Source of the DNA: Daucus carota subsp. sativus
Lineage: Eukaryota; Streptophyta; Magnoliopsida; Apiales; Apiaceae
Assembly (NCBI RefSeq): GCF_001625215.2
Contig: NC_030388.2
Coordinates: 22,060,558 to 22,124,557, forward strand
Direction of reading: 5' to 3'
DNA length: 64,000 nt
This document shows, piece by piece, positions 24,179 through 34,728 of the stretch; within the stretch, counting starts at the first letter, position 1; each line of letters opens with the position of its first letter. The position numbers and the translations under genes were made by a program. The notes beneath the pieces were generated by a model that saw only the letters and a list, made by a program, of their open reading frames with translations, was not told the origin of the DNA and ran no database searches.

Positions 24179-26024
24179 ATATATATAGACACACACACAC
24201 ACACACACTAACACTTCTGAATTCTGATTATATGCAGCATGGTGAATTGGAAAGGGCTCAACTTAATCTGGCGCGCCTTTACAACCGGACGTGTACTCAA
24301 AAAATCATCAAAAGGCCGATCTTGGTTTCATCATTTTCTTCGTTAAAAAAACAAATTAAGGTTGTGCCATTTAGATTTGAAGGTGTTTTTAAAACCAAGG
24401 GTAAAGACAACATGTTGTGCACCAAAAATTTAGTACCCGGCGAAGCTCTTTATGGTGAAGAATTAATGCGTGTTCAGGCGAGTTGATTTATCTGTGATTA
24501 ATATTTGCCTCTTAATTGATTTATGTAGTTATGAATCTCCATGAATATTATTATCTTTATGTTGAAACTGCTTTTTTTGTGTCACGTGTTAAATTCTTTA
24601 AACCAACGTATTAGTTCTCAATTAATGTCTTAAAAAGGCTCCATATTGGTCCTTTGTCCTTTTTCAATGTTGTCGTTTAATGCACAATAATGCATAGCTT
24701 TGTGTTTCCATCCGCCGACCAAGTTTTTACTTATTAGGAATTATTTCAATCTTTTTATCTCAGAATGAGGGGGACATAACTGAAGTCGAGTACAGAGTGT
24801 GGAATCCCTTCAGATCGAAATTAAGTGCCGCAATCATGTATGGTGTTACCAACATATGGATTGTAAGTATTATCATATCTCGGAACTTGAAATAGAATAT
24901 GAGTTGTGTAATGTACTGATCAATCTAAATAATTATTTTTGTTTTATGTTTTTTAGAAACCCGGCTCTCGTGTTTTATACTTGGGAAATGTATGTGGACT
25001 TACGGTTTCTAATTTGTCCGATCTTGTTGGTTCGGTAAGTTATGTAGTCTGTCGTAGGTTACATATATCTATCATTTATACCTTGACCAGACATGTGTTT
25101 CAATAGTAGTTTGAAAACATATTTACATAATTTTCATTTGCAGGATGGTATGGTCTATGTAGTGGGGTATATTGATGATGTTGTGGGCATGGCCGGGACA
25201 AGGCCAAATGTTGTGACAATTATAGAAAAATTCTGGAATCATGGGAATTACCGCATGCTTGTTAGTACGGTTGATGTGATCTTTGCTGAGTATGATCGTC
25301 ATCTGGATGAGGTTCTCTTCTGTCCCCGTAATATGAAGTTTAATATTTCATACTCCATTAAGTGCACAATTTCGTGTTAAGTGTTTTTAAATAAATTTGG
25401 GACAGGGGTCTTACTCTAATTATAAATAACTTTTGTAATACTATATCTTTTTAATCATGTATAGTTCATCATTCAGTTTTTGTTTTGCTTATTTCATATG
25501 ATAGTCAGTATGATTTCCATGTTTCAAATAATGGGCTAATGGCTATTAGTTGAATATCTAATATATCTTTGTAACCATGCTCATTTGTGATATTTCATAA
25601 TTCTTCGTATGTGCGTAGAGAATTACACCTTACTCAATAACTTGTTATGTTCTATTACTATTCTGGTTTACATAGTAGTGATTTTGGTTTTGTGTTTGCT
25701 AGTATGTTGCAGAGACGCTATTTATGGTTAATAATGTTCGTTTCTATCTTAGAGCTGGTGGGCATTACATGATCTCTACACGGGTTTGTTTTCGATTATT
25801 ATATGATTTACTGTGTAATAATGTCTTTGATGTCTTTGTTGAACTATGCTGATGACTAATGTTAATTGTAGGCGAACAACCTCAATTCGACTGGTCAAGT
25901 TAAAGATGTTTTTACTATTCATTTCCAACGAAAGGAATTTAAGCAAATTGAAACAATCATGCTGAATTTGATGGAGGGAGCATGTTCCTTGGTTGTTGGT
26001 AGTTATCGCTTACTTGATGATTAA
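23198..26024 (+). CDS. Nop56/58 N-terminal domain fused to fibrillarin methyltransferase (copy A)
   Basis: Eight coding exons: 23198-23396, 23482-23690, 24238-24477, 24764-24862, 24957-25034, 25144-25311, 25703-25783, 25872-26024. Together they make 1227 nt and a 408-residue protein with no interruption. Residues 1 to about 160 are a NOP5NT domain (MPIHLLFECATGYALILARG; LVTDQLQKFLEDALP; VMRGLRMKI; GELERAQLNLARLYNR) as in snoRNP scaffolds Nop56/Nop58. From about residue 175 the protein is fibrillarin (EGVFKTKGKDNMLCTKNLVP; EYRVWNPFRSKLSAAI; NIWIKPG; RVLYLGNVCG; GGHYMI; VVGSYR). The junction is inside exon 3. The fibrillarin GAR region and the Nop coiled coil and Nop domain are absent. All junctions are GT-AG except a GC donor after exon 3 (CAG/GCGAGT). 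Fibrillarin's acidic SAM residue is G283, the catalytic Asp is E324 and the later Lys is R358, so catalysis is doubtful. A 5' UTR exon probably ends near 22746. Confidence 0.88.
23732..23766. repeat. (TA)n microsatellite in intron 2, copy A
   Basis: A pure AT dinucleotide run just left of the intronic TIR element. The longer match in copy B is 39436-39484. Confidence 0.95.
23767..24140. mobile_element. GC-rich-cored TIR element in intron 2 (copy A)
   Basis: The left end (AAACCACTAAAATAAAAACT) and the complement of the right end (GAAACTACTAGAATAGAAAC) form imperfect inverted repeats of about 40 bp, continuing to GGAAACCAA/GAAACCAAT. The core (about 23860-24060) is very GC-rich (CACCCCGGGCCCGCTAGGGC), unlike anything around it. 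TA repeats flank both sides, hiding any target duplication. It could be a MULE-type element with a captured GC-rich segment. It is also present in copy B (39486-39867). Confidence 0.55.
24141..24208. repeat. (CA)n(TA)n(CA)n compound microsatellite
   Basis: Runs of CA, then TA, then CA again just before the exon 3 acceptor of the copy A gene. In copy B the equivalent place holds only a short TA run. Confidence 0.9.
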
Positions 26025-28960
26025 ATGCATGTTCAAAGGTGTGTTTTTCTTCAACGGTAGATCTTAAATTTAAGTTGTTGGTGTTGTGTATGAATTTTGT
26101 TTATTTTAATATACTAGTTTTTCTTTCATATTTGCTTTCTTTCAAATTATGATTTGGTTGTCATAACCATGACTATGTTTATTGAATTTAAGCCTTTAGT
26201 CAGTGCCCTCACAATTGTGATCTCATAGCATCCCAATGACAATATACGTGTTAAGGATCTGAGGAGTTATTTCTCGGTGATCGATCATAAGAGATTAGGC
26301 AAGTCAACTACAGTTACTCATAACATGTAGTTAACGTTCATAATTATGATTGATGAAAAAAGTAAATGGATTCCCTAGCTCAGCATTGACTTCCAATCCC
26401 CAACCATCCCCCCCCCCCCCCCCCCCCAACCCCCAACCGGTCAAAACCTCTTGTTACTAAAATACAGTCTTATTGGCATTTGGTTAATTTTTAAGCAGTA
26501 TTTGTTCATGTTATCTAGTTGATTGTTCTATCTTTGGTAATGCTTGCATTTTATGTTGTTTCTGTTTAGTTTTTTGCATATTTTGCGGCCGTAACTTTTA
26601 TTAATTATTAGGTCTTCGAGTATGAAAAGATTTAAATATTGACAAATTGGAATTACCTAATGATATTGGGGTGGCCAAGGTCTAATTGCATTTCACAAGT
26701 TGTGATAATAAACCAAACCAAACGTACCCGGTATATCCAGCTATTTGTAGTTTACGTGCTATTGTCTTGATGTTCTGCTAGTCTTATATATCTGTAATCT
26801 GTTGTTTGCAGGGATCCAACTTTGGATGGAATGGCTCCACTTTGTAGACTTGTCTGGTGTTTGGTTGTTTCTATATTCAATTTGAAGTAATCTGAATCCT
26901 TTTCAAAATTAGGTTTAATTTTGTATTTATCTAATACTACTGTGGTAGTTATAAATATGATATTCAGTAATTTGATCATCATCACATTTTGTTTTCCGAT
27001 CTCTTTGAAGATGCTTCATGCATTTCTTCTTTTGTTGTTCTCGAGATAAACATAAATGCTGCTTCCAACATTTACGGTGTACCTGTCTAAGTGTAACTGC
27101 TTATGGTTCATGTTTGAAGGATGGTGAATGGCTTGTGTTAGATAAAAAAATGGCATGATATGATTTTCCGTTTGGAGAAGAAGCCTTAACTAAGGTTTTG
27201 TTGCAAAGTGTGGAATGCAAAATTCAAACCTTATCAATGGATTTCTTATAGTTGCGTGACCAATAGAAATTAGCAGCAAATCTCCCTTGTCAAGTTGCTT
27301 GTCTATCTTATTGTAAAAAATACCTGCTCTTTCTCGATGGTGTACATCCCCTGATCCTTCATTAACCGAAACTATGAAAAGAAGTTAGAAGAACTGGATT
27401 GCATCATGAGAGATGAAAAACTTGAATGGATCATGCTGTCTTGGTTTGTAATTTAGTAGTGATGTAGTGAAGAAAGAAAAGTTATTCATGTTGATCCAAA
27501 TTGAACATTTTCATCCAGGTCGGCCAGTCTGTGTTGTGTTTCGCGTACATTGAGCTTTGAAGTACTTGACAACTGCATTAATCTTCCTTGGTTTGCTGAA
27601 GTCCTTCGTTCGAGAGGAGGCTCTCATTCTGCTTGCCAGAATTCTTTGAGATGGAAATTATATATATCTAGTCTTTTTTCTTTTCCAGCCAACCATACAA
27701 CGTTTCTCCTAATTTACTTAAAAAATTCTATTAGGAACCATTCTGTCAAGAGTCAAGGTTATTGTTCGATAAAAATCAAGGAAATGATTCTAGAATGGAA
27801 AGGAGAGCTTCGACTTGGGGGTGTAAATAAAAATGAACTACTACTATAGTAGAGACTCAGAGAGTAGCGGAGAATATGTTTGTTACATGATGTTACGCCT
27901 TCATAACCAAATATTATTGGTTAAAATTATAAATCTCCACACCAGGGATTGCCATTTATTGTTATTTGTGTCTTCATCATCTTCAGAGTAAGGTCATGGA
28001 AAACTATTTAGATGTACTAGAACCAGAGAATACAGTCCATCAACGAAATAGCATGTTTTTTTTTAAAACCTTATTTCTCAGTCGAGCATGCATTTAATCA
28101 CACTACACTAAAATCAGGATCGAATTTAAAACAAGATTCATAATCAAGAATTATACTTCTATTAAATTTAATAAATATAAATTTTATCATTTAAATAAAT
28201 AATTTATCAAATTTATTTTTTTATTATATTTTTTATAACTTAAAAATTATCTATAATATAAAATTATTTGTACAATTTAAAGTGCTTATTTATACTATTA
28301 AATCATTATAAATCATAAGACATTAATTTAAATCTAGTCAAACAAGCTCATAAATCAGCAACTAATCCCAACTGATTTGCTTAAATATGAGCATTCATTC
28401 CCTCAAATATAGTATATTGGCAAAACTTAGCATTCAAGAAACATCATGCAATAAAATCAGAAATCAAATAGTAGTAGAAAACTTCAAATTTGATCTACGC
28501 TTTGCACTAACAAGCCTTGCAAAATACATGAGGTTCTGCAAGTTGCATCGAAACTATGTTAGCACCAAATTCAAAAAAAATTGAACAAGATAAAAAAACA
28601 TGCTACATATTTGGAGTGTCAGTAATTAATAACATATCTCCAACCGGCTTATTTTCAGGAATACAACTTAGCATATATTGTTTTCCCATAAAATGAAGGT
28701 ATAAAAAGAAGAGTGGATTACTGTCCATATTGTTATTATAGCAACAGCTTACAAGATAATGATCAAAGACCAAAGACCAAACTAGAAATTATAGGCTAAA
28801 AGTGCCCACCTCAAAACAAGTATTTCATGGAGCAGGGATACATAAAATCAGCCAGTTTTTTCCTGTTTAAAGCTCTAAATCATACATGAACTCATAAAAA
28901 GGATACCGCTCAAGCAACTGCAAAAACTTGGTCTATCAATATAACTCTGCAGCAGACTAA
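26025..28960. other. Convergent intergenic region, copy A
   Basis: This separates the 3' ends of the Nop-fibrillarin gene and the PRP3 fragment. The first part is probably 3' UTR and downstream sequence. A C20 run lies at 26408-26427. A plus-strand 99-codon frame at 27550-27849 is identical in copy B (43220-43519), but it sits in the near-identical tract, so identity alone does not show coding, and its sequence matches nothing known to me. Positions 28120-28300 are AT-rich. Confidence 0.5.
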
Positions 28961-30710
28961 TCACTCCTCTGTGAAGTTGAGTGCAAGATCCCAATAGTGA
29001 GGAACTCCAGCATCAGAAAATACCCTCCGAGCAGCTGCTTCACTCCTGCACTCATGGACAGTAAACCTGTTAAAACTCGGTTTAGCAACACTTCCTTGCC
29101 ACACTAAGACACATTTGTTTACAACAGCTTCATCCTCATCTTCGTCTTCATCTCTCACAGCTGCAGCCCAGTCTATTCGTTTAAGCATAAGCTTCCCATA
29201 CCGTTTGATGGACTTACTTCCACCTTCAACTACCACAACAGTAATGCCGTCAGATATCACAGCACTTCCTGTCAATCGATTTTCCTGGGCATTCACATCA
29301 ACCTTAAAGCGGGTCTGACGGTGTGAAAGATCATTAATTTTATAGACAGAAACTAGCGTCTCTAGTGTATTAGGGTCATCAAAAAGTTTCCTTTTCTTCT
29401 TTCCACTGCGTTCATCAGGGGTTAGCTTCCGTGCCATATTTCTGTCGACATGAGCTTGTTCACGCTCAGCAGCAGCGCTTCTGATTTCCATTTCAAGTCG
29501 AGTAGGATCTTGGGTTGCTTCAGAACCAAGCACTTTCATCAGATTGCTCATTTTAACTTTGGGTTTAGGAGGTTCTATCAGGCCTTGCCTGATCATCTCT
29601 TGCTTATCTTTTTCCCTAGCAAGTCGTCTCTGTGTACGGAGTTTCTTCTGTTCTTTCTTCGTCAGTTTTAAGGGTTGAGGAGGTGGAGGAGCAGGTTCAG
29701 CAGGTGGCTCAATAGGCCGTGGATGTTCCACATAAATGGTAATTTTCTCCATCCTCAACTTATTTTCCGCTATTTTACCGTCACATATATCATCGTAAGT
29801 ACCAGCCAATAAAAGAGGTGCATCCCTGAAAATAATGAGCAATCGCATACGCTTGTTACTTATTTGACATGCTAAATTTGATCAACAAAGGGCAAATAAT
29901 TAGAAAAAACACCAAACTTTGCATCACTACTATCGTACACGAACTTAAAAACTTCAATATAGGATCTGGCACTTTTCACAAGTGTACATAGGCACGTGCA
30001 GGCAATCACCAATGTAATTTTAAAATGGACCTGGCAACAACCTTACACTCCCAATATTATGAAGCTGATTTCTCAATCAGCTTTATTATGTGAGTTTAGC
30101 ATTTTTAACAATATAAACAGCTAATATCATCTGCAACCCAAACCCCACATGTAATATGGAATGGTACGAAAAAGAATTTAATTCACATGCTTGATAAAAA
30201 AAACTTCACATGTTGAGTTCTACATATAATGAAGGAACCAATTAAGTAACATAATCAGTAAGCACAGTTTCAAAGAGCATAGATAGACTTTACTGCTATG
30301 ATTCATAAAGACCCGACAACAATTTAAAGCTAATAAAAAATATATTCTCTTAAAATAAATCAAGCAGAATTATACTGTATTATGAAAGATTCAGGTATCT
30401 TACCACCACTCAACTTCAGGAATTGGTTCTTTTGGTTTCTCTTTCACGATCACTCTCTCTGATACCTCAATCAGGTTGGGATTTATATCTGGCTCTGCTT
30501 TAGCTTTTGCAAACTGTGCTTGCTTGACCCTCAACTCTTTCGCTTGTGCTTCACCAAATTGACTCTGAAAAAGAAATTAGAAGTGGAGAATAAAAAAAAA
30601 TGTTAACATAACCAGAGCGAGAATAGAAAATATAAACCAGAATACCTTCAACTTAGTAATCTCTGCATCTCTCGACCATTTACCCTCCTCTACAAATAGA
30701 AAATTCATTC
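28961..30710 (-). pseudogene. 5'-truncated PRP3 gene copy (copy A)
   Basis: This holds the last exon (28961-29825), the preceding exon (30404-30564) and the 3' part of the exon before (30646-30710) of the PRP3 gene that is complete at 44632-49139. Similarity ends at 30710 within coding sequence, so the first three exons and the start of the fourth are missing. The remaining exons are still open. The last-exon reading frame (295 codons counting intron) is identical in protein to copy B. That preservation is explained by the near-identical tract and does not prove function. A shortened protein with the PRP3/DUF1115 C-terminus could be made only if a new promoter and start exist upstream; I see none. 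Confidence 0.9.
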
Positions 30711-33278
30711 CATTTGATATTTACTAGATATATTTTAAACTTTACAAAAGAGGCTAGATGGTATGATTACCCTAGACATAGTTATATGGACTATGTTTTT
30801 TTTTTTGACAGATATGCATGCAGAGTTAATGCATAATATATGAGACAAATGATAAAATAATCTTAACATCCAAAATTCTGAATATGCGGTAACATTTTAA
30901 AATGAGACTGCTAAATAAATTCACTTGTGGAAGGTAAATAATACTAGTAATGTTTTAGGGTGAATGTTGCAGCACTGTCAGTTCTTTGCTCTCTCCGGCC
31001 TTCAACTATATATCAGACTCTGCAAGTACAAATTCATCAAAAATTCTGAGTTACTGAATTTAGAACTTCAAATTTATCAAAGAAACATTTTAGAAGTCCG
31101 GAATTTAGTAAAAAAATCTACATCGACTACTTTGTTTTCAGCTTTACAGCCAAAAGAACTCCTATATAACATCCAAGCAAGTGAATACGGGATCAAAAAC
31201 CCACCACAGGTCGGTACAAAAGTAGTAACAAATTGGTATACATGTTGTCCTCGTAATTAAAGGTTTCAAATAGTGGGATGTTACATCCTTCCTCGCGCAT
31301 TAACAGTTTTGTATTTAATTATATATAGTTTAATAGAAATCTTTAATAAACTGATATCCATTCTTGACATTGGAATAGTCAATAATCCCTAGCTTATATA
31401 TACTAATTTATTAATCATATAAATAATGAAGCTAAATTTAAGGATCTATGAAAATTCTTCATAGATCAGGATTTAATAGAGTACAAGACATAATATTTGG
31501 GAACCAAATTGTATAACTTATAATATATATTTGGGAACATTGTCAAATTATAATTATAAGTTATAATATATATTAAATTATAAGTTTAAATATTATATGC
31601 TTATTAGGTAGTAAATGGGGGATTTCTATTAAATTTATATTGGTATACTATTCCAATATAAATTTAATAGAAATCTTTAATAAACTGTTAATGAAGCTCC
31701 CAAGGTACTCAGGATAGCTTAATATAGTAACTTGCATCTTCATTCCAGACTCGTTTGAAGTTAAAAACAACTTGTAGCTTCATTTTTGGTTGTTTGAAAT
31801 TGTAATCAACTTGTAGTTTCATTCTTGACTCGTTTGAGCCCGGAAACAACTTGTAGCTTCATTACTGACTAGATTGAAGTTGGAAACAACTTGTAGCTTC
31901 ATTCCAGACTCGTTTGAAGTTGAAAACAACTTGTGCCTTCGTTTTCGGTTGTTTAAAATTGGAATCAATTTGTAGTTCCATTCTTGACTCGTTTGAGCCC
32001 GGAAACAACTTGTAGCTTCAATATTGGTAGATTGAAGTTGGAAACAACGTTTAGATTCATTCCAGACTCGTTTCAAGTTAAAAACAACTTGTAGCTTCAT
32101 TTTCGGTTGTTTGAAATTGTAATGAACTTTTAGTTTCATTCTTGACTCGTTTTAGCCCAGAAACAACTTGTAGCTTCATTATTTACTAGATTGAAGTAAA
32201 TAATTGATCGTTTCCCATCTGAAAATGAAGCTACAACCGAAAATGAAGCTTACATAGGCAATAATAAATTGTCCCACCATCAGTTTACTCTATCGATTAT
32301 TAACTCGTAAAGCTCAATTATATGAAACACCTTAAGGTTTTTCTCCCGGACTAGTTGTTTTTGAACAAATTAGTTATAGAATAAAATAGTTTCATACTTC
32401 TCTCATCCAATTGCATAACAAGGTGTTTAACTATATTAACCTCTATTTGAACTATATTAATTACCCTAAATTCATTACTCCCTGGGATAAATTCTTAGAC
32501 GCTATAAGATTTCTTCTTATACTCCACAAGGGTTAAGAACACGAGATTTGAAGTAGTAATGTTGCCTGCGCTAGGTGAGAGCACGCTAGGGGTCTGCAAT
32601 GCATGCTGTGTCAAAAAAGACATAATATACAGTCATCGTTTTTCTCCCCTTTTGTGACTTATGCATTGTGCCCTCCACAACACATATTTTTGAAGAATTT
32701 GTTGTCCTCCATGAAGTTATTTCGCTGACCCTGCTTCGTCCGATATAACTATATAATTTGAACAAAGTTTTGAGCGCGCAGGACAGAAAAATACACATGA
32801 TCTGTCGACTCCAAAGGAGAAACGTTTATACTCTAAATATTTACACACAAACAACTCAACCAGAATACAATTATTAAAGGCAATCCAACGAATTTGATTG
32901 ATGACGATCAATTGCCATGTGTGTTTGTGGAGAATGAAGAAGAAAAAAAAAAAAAAGAAGCTATGACTCGAAAACTTGTAAAATCTCCGATATTGGAGTG
33001 CAGCACAAACTAAGAACATGGAAAAAGCAAAGTTGAATGTACACTTCATTTTATCAGAATAGAGATGCTAGAATCTTGCGGTAGTTGTAACTGCCAGTTA
33101 ATGAGTACAGTATACGTGTAGACATACTAACATAAATACAGTATGACTTAAATGAATTTATTTTATATTAAAAATAGAAAACTGTCAAACAAATGTCAGC
33201 CCTTGGATGGAAAATGAGTGGATGGTGGATACTTTGTCCTCCAATACTCCAATCATTATGTGTACTCCATTGAACTTT

Positions 33279-33330
<52 letters not shown>
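30711..33330. other. Filler between the two duplicate arms
   Basis: About 2.6 kb with no counterpart in either arm. It holds a repeated AATTTAATAGAAATCTTTAA segment (31316 and 31664), a 23-bp perfect hairpin at 31621-31675, the higher-order tandem repeat at 31729-32200 and, at its right end, a (TA)n run (33287-33331). No gene is recognised. The frames at 32586-33049 and 33185-33376 are AT-rich or include the microsatellite. Confidence 0.7.
31729..32200. repeat. 40-bp tandem repeat with four-unit higher-order structure
   Basis: About twelve units of roughly 40 bp, each beginning AACTTGTAGCTTCATT. They come in four diverged types that repeat in order: CCAGACTCGTTTGAAGTT, TTCGGTTGTTTGAAATTG, CTTGACTCGTTTGAGCCC and a TAGATTGAAGTTGGAAAC type. 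That gives a higher-order period near 160 bp and about three rounds. The 106-codon frame through it (31819-32139, minus) simply reads the repeat. Confidence 0.85.

Positions 33331-33331
<1 letters not shown>
33287..33331. repeat. (TA)n microsatellite at the duplication edge
   Basis: A pure TA run that ends exactly where homology with copy A begins. It may mark the break or may have grown at the junction. Confidence 0.95.
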
Positions 33332-33334
<3 letters not shown>

Positions 33335-33464
33335 TAATAGGGCATCAAGATAAGACTTATTGGAATAGATGTACAAAAGTTATGTCCTAAACTACTAGGA
33401 CACTATTTTTTTAATATTTATAAGGCAATCACTAGGACACTCTTGGACTTGCTCTAATACCTAG

Positions 33465-33973
33465 GAGCATCTCCAAGAGTCTCCTAATAGACTCCTAAAT
33501 ATAATATAAAAAAATATGACTCTTAGTAATATAGTATAATTTTAAGAGTGATAACTCCAACAATGCTCTCTATATCCTCTCATTATTGTATATTTTATTC
33601 ATATCTAAACCCACTATGTCAAGGATTTAAATTCATGTAGTGGAGCTACTACATGGCTCTTAAAAATAGAGGAGAGAGGAGAGACTCTTAAGTTTTTTAA
33701 GATCCATAAGAGCCTCTGGGAGCTCAATTTTTGATCATTCTCTTTATATTTTGAGTTAGGAGCCTATCTAAGAGTCTATTGTAGATGCTCTAACATTATG
33801 CAAAAAGAAGCTTGTGGAGAAATAGAGGAGAGAAAAGAGGCTCTTAAAATAGAGGAGAGAGAAGAGGATCTTAAGTTTTTTAAGATCCACTAAGAGCCTC
33901 TTGGAGCTCAATTTTTGATCATTCTCTTTATATTTTGAGCTAGAAACCTATTTAAGAGTCTATTATAGATGCT
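33465..33973. mobile_element. MITE with duplicated right end (copy B)
   Basis: Starts GAGCATCTCCAAGAGTCTCC as in copy A. The first right end GTAGATGCTC finishes at 33790; a second, from a local duplication of about 183 bp, finishes at 33973. It is not interrupted by the copy A retroposon. Confidence 0.7.
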
Positions 33974-34430
33974 CTAACATTATGCAAAAAGAAGCTTGTG
34001 GAGAAATTAAATACCATATACATATAGAGGGTGACTTGGAGAGTGCTTTATGGTGGCAGCTTATCCCATAATAATATGCATTTAACATATCTTACTCATT
34101 TACTTCAGGAAAAAGGCCCGATCAGCAAGAAGCAAACAAAAAACTGACATTCATATTTCAATATATCAGACGTAGGCCACTACATCATGAATCTGAAGTA
34201 TTTCATGTGTTAGAAATGAGAAAAACTAAAGTTGATCAGTGGCCAAACAAGTCATGCAAAAGAACAATCACCACACAACATTGTAGAATTACTATAAAAT
34301 CTAATTGACAAGCTATCACTAGATACTATTATGGACAGACTAAAACGAAAATTGGTTCCTGCAACAATCTTAATCAAAACTATACTATCCCACTATTTTT
34401 ATTTGCTCCAATTGCATAGCTATCAGTATA

Positions 34431-34728
34431 CTCCCTCCGTCTCATTTTATGTGAGCTGGTTTGACTTTCACGGAGATTAAGAAAAAGTAGTAAGAAAGAG
34501 TAAATTTAGTTTAAAAGTGGGTAAGTGGTGGGACCTACTAAAATTTAATAATAGATTGGAGAAAAGTAGTGGTTGTAATAGTATTTATTTGATAAAAAGA
34601 GAGTATAAAATAGATAAGTGATGAGTGTAATAGTGAAAAGTATGGGTTCAGAAATAGTAAATATAGTAGGTTCATTCTTTTTGAGACGTCCCAAAAAGGA
34701 AGGGTCACATAAAATGGGATAGAGGGAG
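34431..34728. mobile_element. Stowaway MITE (copy B)
   Basis: CTCCCTCCGTCTCATTTTAT at the left, ATAAAATGGGATAGAGGGAG at the right, with TA on both sides. It is orthologous to 16188-16472. The 73-codon frame inside it is not a gene. Confidence 0.9.

Larger units (their letters stand above)
14464..30710. repeat. Segmental tandem duplication, copy A
   Basis: This arm matches 33331-46378 in the same orientation along its whole length, apart from insertions. It carries the Stowaway element, unrecognised minus-strand frames, a trinucleotide microsatellite, the Nop-fibrillarin gene and the 3' exons of PRP3, all in the same order as copy B. Similarity stops at 30710, inside PRP3 exon 4. Copy A is longer because it gained a Helitron and two retroposons. 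Divergence by eye is a few percent over most of the arm and far lower at about 27.23-29.87 kb. Confidence 0.93.

Noticed and set aside
27550..27849. 99-codon frame identical in both arms (also 43220-43519)
   Set aside because: Identity is explained by the near-identical tract, which also covers non-coding DNA. There is no recognisable domain and no coding signal beyond openness.
31819..32139. 106-codon minus-strand reading frame
   Set aside because: It reads straight through the 40-bp higher-order tandem repeat, and its protein is merely that repeat translated.
31729..32200. CRISPR-like appearance of regularly spaced repeats
   Set aside because: The units are contiguous 40-bp satellite-like repeats with no unique spacers, in a plant nuclear context.
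33185..33376. 63-codon minus-strand frame
   Set aside because: Most of it is a translated (TA)n microsatellite.
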